DNA of 22,244 nucleotides from positions 1-22,244 of IMG/VR virus record IMGVR_UViG_3300048102_000063. One strand, given 5' to 3'. The position numbers and the translations under genes were made by a program. This stretch comes from a virus. Within the stretch, counting starts at the first letter, position 1, and each line of letters starts with the position of its first letter. Shown piece after piece: positions 6,865-13,444 of the stretch. The notes under the pieces are model-generated. The model did not search any database. It was not told where the DNA came from and saw only the letters and a program-made list of their open reading frames with translations.

Positions 6865-7409
6865 AACGTCTCGTACTTACACTTCTACTGATCGGAAGCG
6901 CAGCCGCAGCGCAAGACAGTGATGTCGTAAAAAGCGAAAGCACGGTCACAAGTAGCGGAACAATGGACACAACGGTCAACTCTCCGCCGCCCTCTGCTAT
7001 CTCTCCGCAAATATCTGCAAGCAATAGCGATCTTTGCACGGTTGGCGTAGCTGGGGCTGTACAGACGCAGATACTTGGTATTTCCGCTGGCCGCACTGTG
7101 CGCGATATGAACTGCGAGAAGCTAAAGAACGCAAAGACCATGTATGATATGGGCATGAAAGTGGCGGCGGTGTCTGTGATGTGCCAAGATGAGCGCGTAT
7201 TCGATGCAATGATGAACGCTGGAACCCCGTGCCCCAAGGATGGATTGATTGGCGATGCGGCGAAAACCGCTTGGGAGATGGAAGCCAACAAAGACCCTGC
7301 GCCAGAAATGCAGCGTGGGGCTATAGAAGGGTTGATTGATGCACAAGACTCCAAAACTATTGGGATCGGCGCTGTGTTGGGCGCTCTGGGCCTCCTCCTG
7401 CTACTCTGA
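6861..7409 (+). CDS. secreted four-cysteine protein of marine phages
   Basis: The 182-residue product begins with a Sec signal peptide (MKRLVLTLLLIGSAAAA, cleavage probably before Gln18). A Ser/Thr/Pro linker leads to a conserved-looking domain: SDLCTVGVAGAVQTQILGIS, DMNCEKLKNAKTMYDMG, VMCQDERVFDAMMNAGTPCP. Cys59, Cys85, Cys108 and Cys124 could form two disulfides in the periplasm. The C-terminus (IGIGAVLGALGLLLLL) is a hydrophobic tail that could anchor the protein in a membrane. I recognise the domain as recurrent in marine and other phages but know no function for it. Its last 71 bases also encode the signal peptide of the next gene in another frame. Confidence 0.75.
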   Translation: MKRLVLTLLLIGSAAAAQDSDVVKSESTVTSSGTMDTTVNSPPPSAISPQISASNSDLCTVGVAGAVQTQILGISAGRTVRDMNCEKLKNAKTMYDMGMKVAAVSVMCQDERVFDAMMNAGTPCPKDGLIGDAAKTAWEMEANKDPAPEMQRGAIEGLIDAQDSKTIGIGAVLGALGLLLLL

Positions 7410-8211
7410 TCCCTATGTGTTTGGGGTCACAGGCAATGCCGCAGCAAACGGTCTGTCTTGGTCGATGGGATCGGTGCTTCCTTCACAAGATGGCCTAGAC
7501 GTAAACGGCCTGATTTACAGATACAGCACGGTTAAAAACGCCGACGATGCAATGAAGGTGCATATCCGCAACGGCAATGCCGATGGCACGGGTTACACGT
7601 TTAGCGAGACTGATGATTGGTCAGGTGTCCCCGGCAACACAATCACCAAACAGTTTTCGTTGCCTTACGTCCCGGCGGCTCTCTGGGGCGATGGCTCAAT
7701 TGATGTCGAAGGTACAGGCGAAGTGATCGACCCTGTTGTGATTTACAGTTACCGCTTCGATCCGTGCTACGATCCTCAGATCGACCCAAACTGTCCGGGC
7801 TACGTCAAACCTGCGCCGCCTGTCATTGAAGTTGAGGTATATGATGCGCTGGAAGATGAAGCGGTAGCTGAGATTTTAGAAGACGAAACCGAATTTAAAT
7901 ATGATGCGGATGGTAATCTGATTATCGAAGAAGCTGAGGAAGAAGAGGAGACGCGCTTGGAGATGGGCCTCATGGCCTCGGCCAATGCACTGACTCTTAC
8001 TCAAGCCCAAGGTCAATCTGCTCTGATTAACCAGATCAATTTGCAAACCAACCTTGCTATGTATTACAATGCAAATATCTCAGGGGGAGCTTACGGAGAT
8101 GTCAATATTTTGACGGACGTTGACCTCCCTGATAATAAGAAGGCACTGAGGAACAACTTGGCACAACAATTGCTACACGAGCAAATGGTCCAAAGCCAAT
8201 ATGGAGATTGA
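7339..8211 (+). CDS. secreted protein with acidic central segment, function unknown
   Basis: The ATG at 7339 follows a GAAGGG at 7326-7331; a TTG one codon earlier is possible. The 290-residue product has a signal peptide (HKTPKLLGSALCWALWASSC); Cys near its end could also be a weak lipobox, but the -3 residue is Ala. Next comes a domain with DPYVFGVTGNA, WSMGSVLPSQDGLDVNGLIY, YTFSETDDWSGVPGNT, LWGDGSIDVEGTGEV and CYDPQIDPNCPGY. A very acidic segment (EILEDETEF to EEAEEEEE) separates it from an Ala/Gln/Asn-rich helical tail. The N-terminal domain resembles proteins seen in marine T4-like and other oceanic phages, with no known role. It overlaps the previous gene by 71 bases. It is probably exported together with its neighbours. 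Confidence 0.7.
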   Translation: MHKTPKLLGSALCWALWASSCYSDPYVFGVTGNAAANGLSWSMGSVLPSQDGLDVNGLIYRYSTVKNADDAMKVHIRNGNADGTGYTFSETDDWSGVPGNTITKQFSLPYVPAALWGDGSIDVEGTGEVIDPVVIYSYRFDPCYDPQIDPNCPGYVKPAPPVIEVEVYDALEDEAVAEILEDETEFKYDADGNLIIEEAEEEEETRLEMGLMASANALTLTQAQGQSALINQINLQTNLAMYYNANISGGAYGDVNILTDVDLPDNKKALRNNLAQQLLHEQMVQSQYGD

Positions 8212-8212
8212 C

Positions 8213-8704
8213 ATGAAATATCTAGCCCTTGTCATGTGTTGTACAGCCGTGCCTGCACTTGCAAACAACGTGAATATCAACGGCACGGTTGAGGCTCGCT
8301 GCGTTATCACAACGGATACTGTCGGCGTCTACGGCAACCCCACGGCGGACAAGCTGACCACAGCCTCTGCCAGTGCAGGCGTTGTGCCTGTTGTTCGATA
8401 TGATGTGGCGTTGGCCAACTACTACACCGCAAAGATTACGCACCCTACCTCGTTTAGCTCATCGCCCTCACTAAACGACACGGTGACTTGGACCGGGTCA
8501 ACATCCGTACACAATACAAGCGATGCTGGCATGTCTGGTTACGATGCAGCGAAGGTGACTTACGGATCAACCACAGAGTTTGCACTAACCGTTGCGGGAT
8601 CAACGTGGTTCAAGACAGAAAGCGAAGCGGTGTATGGCGTCAGCAAACCATTCCCCGGCGGGACGTATACCGCCCTTGTTGTGGCAGAGTGCATTGCTAA
8701 TTAG
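8213..8704 (+). CDS. secreted beta-sandwich protein, fimbrial/SCPU-like
   Basis: The ATG at 8213 was chosen over that at 8201 because it directly begins a clean signal peptide (MKYLALVMCCTAVPALA, cut before Asn-Asn) and has GGAG at 8203-8206. The mature part opens VNINGTVEARC and closes GGTYTALVVAEC, so two cysteines at opposite ends could bond. It is beta-rich with Thr, Ser and Val between them. A Cys soon after the N-terminus plus a G-x-Y-T-x-x-V end is the layout of spore-coat-U or type 1 fimbrial subunits. The next gene looks like a pilus-chaperone Ig domain, which supports this reading. Homology is not certain; an unrelated secreted beta protein is the alternative. Confidence 0.6.
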   Translation: MKYLALVMCCTAVPALANNVNINGTVEARCVITTDTVGVYGNPTADKLTTASASAGVVPVVRYDVALANYYTAKITHPTSFSSSPSLNDTVTWTGSTSVHNTSDAGMSGYDAAKVTYGSTTEFALTVAGSTWFKTESEAVYGVSKPFPGGTYTALVVAECIAN

Positions 8705-9077
8705 AGCCTGCATATTCTCCTGCCTTGCTGCGCCAGTGGCAGCGCATGACATGACCCCTGCCTATCCAGAGGTGCGACCGTCACATGTTGCTGGCGTGGT
8801 TCGCGCCGATATGTCTTTGTTTAACGCTCGTAGTGATGTGAAGTATTATCAGGTCGAGGTGTTTGACGAGGCTTGGGGAAACATAAAATTCTCGTCACCA
8901 AACCGCATAATGAAGGTAGATCACGAAGAACGTAAAGACTTTGCAGTTTACATTCGCAAGGCTGATTTGGATCGGGCGGTTTACCTTTGTACTACGTCAA
9001 AGATCGTAAAAGATCGTGGTGACAAGCCAATGGTCGCAAGCAAGATATGTTCGAGGCTTGACGGTGGCAGACCATGA
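8694..9077 (+). CDS. secreted single Ig-like domain protein, pilus-chaperone-like
   Basis: The frame is open far upstream, but a signal peptide (LIRACIFSCLAAPVAA, cut before His-Asp) begins only at the TTG at 8694. TTG codons at 8676 and 8679 are alternatives, and no ATG is placed well. From 8694 the protein has 127 residues and overlaps the previous gene by 11 bases. The mature part reads VAGVVRADMSLFNARSD, YYQVEVFDEAWG, SSPNRIMKV, ERKDFAVYIRKADL. This resembles the first domain of PapD-type chaperones, which holds pilus subunits. The second chaperone domain is missing. Gene order after a fimbrial-like protein supports the reading. Confidence in the chaperone role is modest. Confidence 0.55.
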   Translation: MLIRACIFSCLAAPVAAHDMTPAYPEVRPSHVAGVVRADMSLFNARSDVKYYQVEVFDEAWGNIKFSSPNRIMKVDHEERKDFAVYIRKADLDRAVYLCTTSKIVKDRGDKPMVASKICSRLDGGRP

Positions 9078-9517
9078 GGCTGCTTTGGGCTGCATACGGT
9101 GTCTTCTGCATTGCGGTTTCAATTTGGTTTATTTCCGCGATCCAAGCTAGATCGGATAGTAGCTCCCTCGCTGTGCAGCTTCCAAGTCCACCCATGAACT
9201 ATCAGTCAGATAGGTTCCGTGCAGGCAACTTAGATTGCAGCAACGCCATTGGCGGCGGCACGACCTTAGAGTGGGGCGTTACAGGTGTGGTCAATAACGA
9301 TGGCAATGTCGGACAGGGCAAGGACATCGGGCTTTATGCTCGTATTGTTATCCCGCTGGACAAGCCGCGCAGTCGTATAAACTGCGATGATCTATATCAG
9401 CTTGAGTTGACGCAGCGCAGGCTTGAGGTGCAGATGCTTCGCGCTGAATTGCAGGCACTGCAAGACTTGCAAAACAGCCAGACCAACTCCGATGGCGATA
9501 TGGAGTTTGAGAATTGA
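9074..9517 (+). CDS. exported protein with two cysteines and C-terminal coiled coil
   Basis: The 147-residue product starts in an ATGA overlap and carries an N-terminal hydrophobic segment (LLWAAYGVFCIAVSIWFISA) that is either a signal peptide or an anchor. A Pro-rich stretch (LPSPPMN) precedes a beta-rich core with LDCSNAIGGGTTLEWGVTG, IGLYARIVIPLDKP and RINCDDLYQLEL, where Cys55 and Cys104 may pair. The end (RRLEVQMLRAELQALQDL) is a coiled coil. The pattern of Pro linker, D/L-C, then N-C-[ED]-x-L followed by a helix is similar to the four-cysteine protein at 6861-7409. Function unknown; the context puts it in the exported cassette. Confidence 0.7.
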   Translation: MRLLWAAYGVFCIAVSIWFISAIQARSDSSSLAVQLPSPPMNYQSDRFRAGNLDCSNAIGGGTTLEWGVTGVVNNDGNVGQGKDIGLYARIVIPLDKPRSRINCDDLYQLELTQRRLEVQMLRAELQALQDLQNSQTNSDGDMEFEN

Positions 9518-10092
9518 CTGACCTAACAAAAGTGGCCGATGACATAGATGGCCTCGCTGACCGCGAGATCAAGGCTGGCGGCTTTAAGTTTACCTTTGCC
9601 TCCGTGGCTGCAATTTTTGCATTTATATCCACCGTTGTCGGCGGCTTGTATGGTGGCTTTGTTCTCTATCAAAAGATCGAAGAGGTCGCTGGCCTAGACC
9701 TTGGCGCATATCAGCAACAGATGGAGGTGATGGATGCAAAGGTTTCCGGGATGGCTGAGAAAGTCGAAGAGGCTGTCGAATATTCCCGCGACATCAAGAA
9801 CGGTCTTAAAGATGACATACTGCGAATTGAGCAACAAAGCGACCGCGTTGAAGACACGGTTAGGGCTATTGAAGACCGGGTTGACGGTTCGATCCGATCA
9901 AACGAAGCAGAGGTCCGGCGGCTCATAGATGAAGCTATAGCCGACATTCGCGCTATGATAGACGCCGCTGACGTTAGGTTTGAAAATCAGCGAGAACGTG
10001 TTAGAAGTAGCCAAGACGCGGACATGAAAGAACTTGAAGAGCGCTTGACAAATAAGTTGCAACGGGCGCTCGACAACCCTTTAGCCGACTAG
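9514..10092 (+). CDS. membrane protein with long coiled coil
   Basis: The start is TTG within a TTGA overlap with the upstream stop, with GGAG at 9502-9505; no in-frame ATG comes before the membrane segment. The 192-residue product has a short N-terminal region, one membrane segment (residues of about 27-50: FTFASVAAIFAFISTVVGG), then a highly charged helix running almost to the end (IEQQSDRVEDTVRAIEDRVD, EVRRLIDEAIADIRAMI). Such anchor-plus-coiled-coil proteins are frequent just upstream of holins in marine phages. No enzymatic motif. It may organise the membrane before lysis or be an envelope factor. Function unknown. Confidence 0.65.
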   Translation: MTDLTKVADDIDGLADREIKAGGFKFTFASVAAIFAFISTVVGGLYGGFVLYQKIEEVAGLDLGAYQQQMEVMDAKVSGMAEKVEEAVEYSRDIKNGLKDDILRIEQQSDRVEDTVRAIEDRVDGSIRSNEAEVRRLIDEAIADIRAMIDAADVRFENQRERVRSSQDADMKELEERLTNKLQRALDNPLAD

Positions 10093-10101
10093 GAGGCACT
10101 C

Positions 10102-10401
10102 ATGGAAGAATATGATCTTAATGGGAATGGTAAGCTAGACCCGGAAGAAAAGGCAATCATGCTTGAAGACCGCCGCCGCAAGATGGAAGATGCAGACGCC
10201 AAGCGCGATGCACAACGCAAGATGGCGTGGTTCTCTTTGACGGGTATGTTGGTCTTCCCGTTTGGCGTGGTGCTGACAGAATACATGGAGCTTCCACAGG
10301 CTAGTGAGATGTTGGCAAGCATGAGCAACATTTACTATGTGTCTATTGCCGCAATCGTGGCGGCGTACTACGGCTTTACAAATATGGGCAAAGGCGGATG
10401 A
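10102..10401 (+). CDS. small membrane protein with N-terminal EF-hand loop
   Basis: The 99-residue protein has a strong AGGAGG at 10091-10096. Residues 5-16 (DLNGNGKLDPEE) form a canonical 12-position EF-hand loop: Asp1, Asn3, Asn5, Gly6, hydrophobic 8, Asp9, Glu12. A charged helix (KAIMLEDRRRKMEDADAKRD) follows, then two membrane segments (residues of about 43-60, WFSLTGMLVFPFGVVLTEY, and about 77-92, YYVSIAAIVAAYYGF). The entering helix of the EF-hand is essentially absent because the loop begins at residue 5. It lies two genes ahead of the holin, so a calcium-sensitive lysis or holin-partner role is a reasonable guess, not established. Confidence 0.72.
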   Translation: MEEYDLNGNGKLDPEEKAIMLEDRRRKMEDADAKRDAQRKMAWFSLTGMLVFPFGVVLTEYMELPQASEMLASMSNIYYVSIAAIVAAYYGFTNMGKGG

Positions 10402-10402
10402 G

Positions 10403-10510
10403 ATGCGAGCTGCAATTGAGGCCACGGTTATGGCTCTAATTTTGGCGGCGTTTCTATATGGGTTTTTACACAGCGATGGTGTTTTTACTATGCTAGGGAA
10501 TTTAAAATGA
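10403..10510 (+). CDS. 35-residue single-pass membrane peptide
   Basis: The ATG at 10403 lies just past the upstream stop, with AGGCGG at 10392-10397 as ribosome site. The peptide (MRAAIEATVMALILAAFLYG, then FLHSDGVFTMLGNLK) is one hydrophobic helix with a short tail. Its stop overlaps the holin start as ATGA at 10507-10510. Another ATG at 10398 reads only 13 codons. The tight coupling and membrane character support a real gene, perhaps an antiholin or holin partner. Function is inferred from position only. Confidence 0.6.
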   Translation: MRAAIEATVMALILAAFLYGFLHSDGVFTMLGNLK

Positions 10511-10893
10511 TCGGTCAACTTTTAGGTCCAGTAACCAGCATTGTCGGTGGCATTGTCCAAGGCAAGATGGAACAGAAGGCCGCTGAAACAAAAGCCAAGG
10601 TCGCCAAGGCGGAAGCCCAAGCGCAGATAATGCTGTCACAGGCTACGTCAGAGGCCGACTGGGAAAAGGTCATGGCCGAAGGTTCGCGCGATAGCTGGAA
10701 AGATGAATGGCTTACGATCCTGTTCTCGGTGCCGCTGGTGCTTGCCTTTTGCGGTGAGTGGGGTCGTGATATAGTCGCCGATGGTTTCACTGCACTCAAT
10801 GCCATGCCCGATTACTATCGCTACACCTTGGGAGCCATCGTCAGCGCCAGCTTCGGTATCCGGGGTGCAACTAAATTCTTTGGGAAGAAGTGA
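10507..10893 (+). CDS. holin, GTA-type 3TM family
   Basis: The 128-residue protein begins with a short hydrophobic segment (IGQLLGPVTSIVGGIV), continues with an Ala/Lys/Glu helix (KAAETKAKVAKAEAQAQIM), and then has a conserved-looking block SRDSWKDEWLTILFSVPLVL. A last membrane segment (YRYTLGAIVSASFGIRGA) ends in a basic tail (TKFFGKK). The S-x-K-D-E-x-x-T before a membrane helix and the Y-x-Y-x-L-G-x-I-V-x-x-x-F-G-x-R end are typical of the holins associated with gene-transfer-agent release and marine phages. It would make inner-membrane holes that let the endolysin out. It stands one gene ahead of the endolysin, as usual. Confidence 0.75.
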   Translation: MIGQLLGPVTSIVGGIVQGKMEQKAAETKAKVAKAEAQAQIMLSQATSEADWEKVMAEGSRDSWKDEWLTILFSVPLVLAFCGEWGRDIVADGFTALNAMPDYYRYTLGAIVSASFGIRGATKFFGKK

Positions 10894-10894
10894 T

Positions 10895-11734
10895 ATGACA
10901 ATTACACCTGATGAACTACGGGCAATGATCCCGACAAATGACGAAGTAGATACTTGGTGCGAGGAACTGAACAAGGCACTGCCTAAGTACGGCATCAACA
11001 CGCCTCAGCGCATTGCAAGTTTTATCTCGCAGTGTGCGCACGAGAGCCGGGACTTTACCGCGCTTGAAGAGAACCTCAACTACTCTGAGGGTGCGCTGAA
11101 CCGCGTGTTTGGGCGTTATTTTGGTGAAGGTAAGCGCAACGCTGCCGAATATGCCCGCAACCCAGAGAAGATCGCCAACTATGTATACATGGACGAGTAC
11201 CGTTCCAAGCGCGGTGCATTAGGGAATACGCAGCCGGGTGATGGTTGGCGCTTCCGGGGCAAAGGGCTCAAGCAACTTACTGGGCGTAACAACGTCACGG
11301 GTTTTGCCAACGATTACGACATGACACCAGAAGAAGCATCTGAGTGGTTGGAGACAAAAGAAGGTGCATTGGCATCGGCTTTGTGGTTCTGGGATACAAA
11401 CAACCTAAATGCTATTGCTGATACCGGTGACGTAAAGGCTACAACCAAGCGAATTAACGGCGGTGATATCGGTCTGGCAGATCGACAATCACGATACAAC
11501 GTGGCAATGCAGGCTCTTACTGGCGATATACCACCCCGTGCCGCCGTATCCAAAACCCTGCGTGTTGGCAGCAAGGGAAGCGACGTTAAACAGATGCAGG
11601 CTAAACTTGGCATTGTCGCTGACGGTGTATTCGGTCCGGGTACAGCCAAGGCGGTTAAAGCGTGGCAGGGAGCAAATGGCCTGACCCCTGACGGAGTTAT
11701 TGGCCCTAAGAGCCTAGCGATTATGTTTGCCTGA
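10895..11734 (+). CDS. endolysin: glycoside hydrolase family 19 with C-terminal peptidoglycan-binding domain
   Basis: The ATG at 10895 was chosen because it starts a normal GH19 N-terminus; an in-frame start at 10781 would run through the holin gene. The 279-residue enzyme cuts the peptidoglycan sugar chain. The GH19 part (about 1-205) shows FISQCAHESRDF with Glu50 and EENLNYS with Glu59, the usual pair of catalytic acids in phage GH19 lysins. It also shows FRGKGLKQLTGRNN and ALWFWDTNNLN. The C-terminus (LRVGSKGSDVKQMQAKLG, DGVFGPGTAKAVKAWQ, DGVIGPKSL) is a PG_binding_1 domain. No signal peptide is seen, so release would depend on the holin. Its stop overlaps the next start as TGATG. Confidence 0.93.
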   Translation: MTITPDELRAMIPTNDEVDTWCEELNKALPKYGINTPQRIASFISQCAHESRDFTALEENLNYSEGALNRVFGRYFGEGKRNAAEYARNPEKIANYVYMDEYRSKRGALGNTQPGDGWRFRGKGLKQLTGRNNVTGFANDYDMTPEEASEWLETKEGALASALWFWDTNNLNAIADTGDVKATTKRINGGDIGLADRQSRYNVAMQALTGDIPPRAAVSKTLRVGSKGSDVKQMQAKLGIVADGVFGPGTAKAVKAWQGANGLTPDGVIGPKSLAIMFA

Positions 11735-12192
11735 TGCCGATACGCCCCATAGAACCTAAAGACGTACCGGGAGTTATCGACCTCGGGTTCTGGATGCACC
11801 AAGAGAGTGTATATCGGCATTTTAACTACGACCCAAACAAGTGTGGTCGGATGGTCTACCACTTTATGACTAACCCCGACACACACTTCGCCTACGTCGG
11901 CACCCATAACGGTACCCTTAATAGTGTACTTCTTGGGTCTATCGGCGAGCATTATTTTGGTACGGACTTGATAGCCTCCGACACACTGTGGTATGTCTCC
12001 CCACAAAGCAGAGGTTCCCGAGTAGGACTGCAGCTGTTACGAGCCTTCGAAAAGTGGGCAAAAGAGCGTAACGCTGCGGAGATTTACATGGGCATTTCGA
12101 GTGGTCTGAGCGCCGATAAGACCGGAGCCATGCTACAGAAGCTAGGGTATGATGTTGTGGGTGGAAATTATAAGCAACGTGTAGTACAATAG
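11734..12192 (+). CDS. GNAT-family N-acetyltransferase
   Basis: The 152-residue protein starts in a TGATG overlap with the endolysin. It opens with the usual GNAT strand (MPIRPIEPKDVPGVIDLG). Its acetyl-CoA loop reads WYVSPQSRGSRVGLQLLRAF, followed by the EKWAKERNAAEIYMG helix-strand and a late KLGYDVVGGNYKQ. In the canonical Q/R-x-x-G-x-G/A loop, one Gly is replaced by Arg here; this variant is common in phage GNATs. Such enzymes acetylate a small molecule or protein amine. Substrate is unknown; candidates are a host protein or a cell-wall-linked amine, given the position after lysis genes. It would act in the cytoplasm. Confidence 0.82.
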   Translation: MPIRPIEPKDVPGVIDLGFWMHQESVYRHFNYDPNKCGRMVYHFMTNPDTHFAYVGTHNGTLNSVLLGSIGEHYFGTDLIASDTLWYVSPQSRGSRVGLQLLRAFEKWAKERNAAEIYMGISSGLSADKTGAMLQKLGYDVVGGNYKQRVVQ

Positions 12193-12193
12193 T

Positions 12194-12205
12194 TTAACCG
12201 GTTAA
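12194..12205. repeat. 12-bp perfect palindrome ahead of the ejection-protein block
   Basis: TTAACCGGTTAA is a perfect inverted repeat in one of the few intergenic gaps (12193-12221). It lies about 16 bases before the start at 12222. It could be an operator-like site or a weak hairpin, or simply chance. No clear -35/-10 pair was seen nearby. Confidence 0.4.
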
Positions 12206-12221
12206 CGAGAAGGGTCTTCAT

Positions 12222-13433
12222 ATGTGTGGTGGCGGTGTAGGATCAGCAAACGATTCCAGCAATGATGACGAACAAGGCTCTGGCAACAGCTTCCAAGAGA
12301 CCATGGCAAACATCTTTACACCGGGTGACGGCATGTCTTACGTGGACGGCGTGCTGACAGAGGACAGGTCTGCTACAGACCCTAGCCGTGCAAAGTTTTA
12401 CGACTATAGCGCCGGTAATGACACCGCTGACGGCCCCGGTTATGCTAACATCATGGTAGGCGGAGAGCCGCGGAAAATCCGTAGGGACGCTAACGACTCG
12501 TATAAACAGAACTACGCCTCCGCTCTTCTCGGTGCCGCTACCGGCGGACTTCCCGGCCTTATCGGAAGTATAGTTACAAATAAGATAACCGGCGGTGCGC
12601 AGGGTCAAGCACTATTGAACACTGTGGACACTGCAGGAAACGCGGTTAGTGGTATTAAAGGCCTGTTCGCCGAACCAGAGTTTGCCAACGCTGAAGAAGA
12701 AGCGGCATACCGCGAAAAGCAAAAAGCGCGCCTAGACGCGATGATGGCGTCGGCGTCAAGCAACAAAAGTGACGATGATGCTCCTGCACAGACAGTATCA
12801 TTGGCACCTACACCCGCTCCTACTACTGGACTTCCAGCGGCATCGGACATGAGCCAAGCGGCAGCGCAGGGCGCTTTTCAGTCTATTCCTAACCCTGATT
12901 ATGACCCTAGCGACCCATTATCCCCACGCTTCTTACTTAACCCGACCTACGAACAGCTGCTTGCTTATCAACAGAGCCAGTCGGTGGCTATGGGTATGGC
13001 CGAAGGCGGTGAAGTGGGCGGTAACGAGAAGACTATGATCGCTGATGCAGTCAGCGCCGTAAAAGGTGAGATGTCTCAAGAGGAGTCAGCGGTTGTATTG
13101 GGGCAGTTTTTAGCCGCTTATGGCGAAGATGCTCTTCGGGACTTGGTAGACAAGGTGCAGTCTGGTGAGCTGGACGACACAGTAGATCGTTTTGCAAACG
13201 GTGAAGCGGGTGAAGTCAACGGACCCGGCGATGGTTCCGGCGTAGACGATAAAGTCCCTGCATCCCTTGAAGGTCAGCAAGACGTATTACTTGCCGATGG
13301 AGAGTTTGTACTGCGCAAGAAGACCGCAGATGCACTAGAAAAGAAGTACGGTGGTGGTTTCCTAGATGCCGTAAACGAAGCCGAAAACGATGCACCGCGC
13401 ACTATGCGTGAGTACATGGCGAAGACAGCGTAA
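12222..13433 (+). CDS. putative virion/ejection protein with N-terminal MCGG and GGE-V motif
   Basis: The 403-residue protein has AAGGG at 12210-12214. It starts MCGGG; a Met-Cys start also occurs in T7 gp14 and related internal virion proteins. A small hydrophobic stretch (SALLGAATGGLPGLIGSIV) is followed by a charged helix (EEEAAYREKQKARLDAMMA), a Pro/Ala linker, MAEGGEV at 259-265, and a C-terminal module GPGDGSGVDDKVPASLEG, LLADGEFVLRKKTADAL. That last module (G-x-G-x-x-D-x-x-P-A-x-L-x-x-G-E-F-V) is recurrent in marine phage virion proteins. It is probably a packaged or head-associated protein. Function is inferred from motifs and neighbours. Confidence 0.65.
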   Translation: MCGGGVGSANDSSNDDEQGSGNSFQETMANIFTPGDGMSYVDGVLTEDRSATDPSRAKFYDYSAGNDTADGPGYANIMVGGEPRKIRRDANDSYKQNYASALLGAATGGLPGLIGSIVTNKITGGAQGQALLNTVDTAGNAVSGIKGLFAEPEFANAEEEAAYREKQKARLDAMMASASSNKSDDDAPAQTVSLAPTPAPTTGLPAASDMSQAAAQGAFQSIPNPDYDPSDPLSPRFLLNPTYEQLLAYQQSQSVAMGMAEGGEVGGNEKTMIADAVSAVKGEMSQEESAVVLGQFLAAYGEDALRDLVDKVQSGELDDTVDRFANGEAGEVNGPGDGSGVDDKVPASLEGQQDVLLADGEFVLRKKTADALEKKYGGGFLDAVNEAENDAPRTMREYMAKTA

Positions 13434-13444
13434 GGAGCTAATCC

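Noticed and set aside
7339-7405. Lipoprotein signal ending ASSC in the 7339 product
   Set aside because: Position -3 is Ala rather than Leu/Val/Ile, so an ordinary signal peptide cut after the Tyr-Ser that follows is equally or more likely.
7893-7940. Possible second calcium loop (YDADGNLIIEE) in the secreted protein at 7339-8211
   Set aside because: The Gly required at loop position 6 is missing and spacing is wrong for an EF-hand; it sits in a generally acidic segment.
10781-10894. Upstream in-frame start for the endolysin at 10781
   Set aside because: It would add 38 residues inside the holin gene that do not belong to GH19; the ATG at 10895 gives the normal enzyme start.
12207-12221. 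Hairpin terminator in the gap before 12222 (GAAG-GGT-CTTC)
   Set aside because: The stem has only four pairs and no T-run; the segment also contains the ribosome site.
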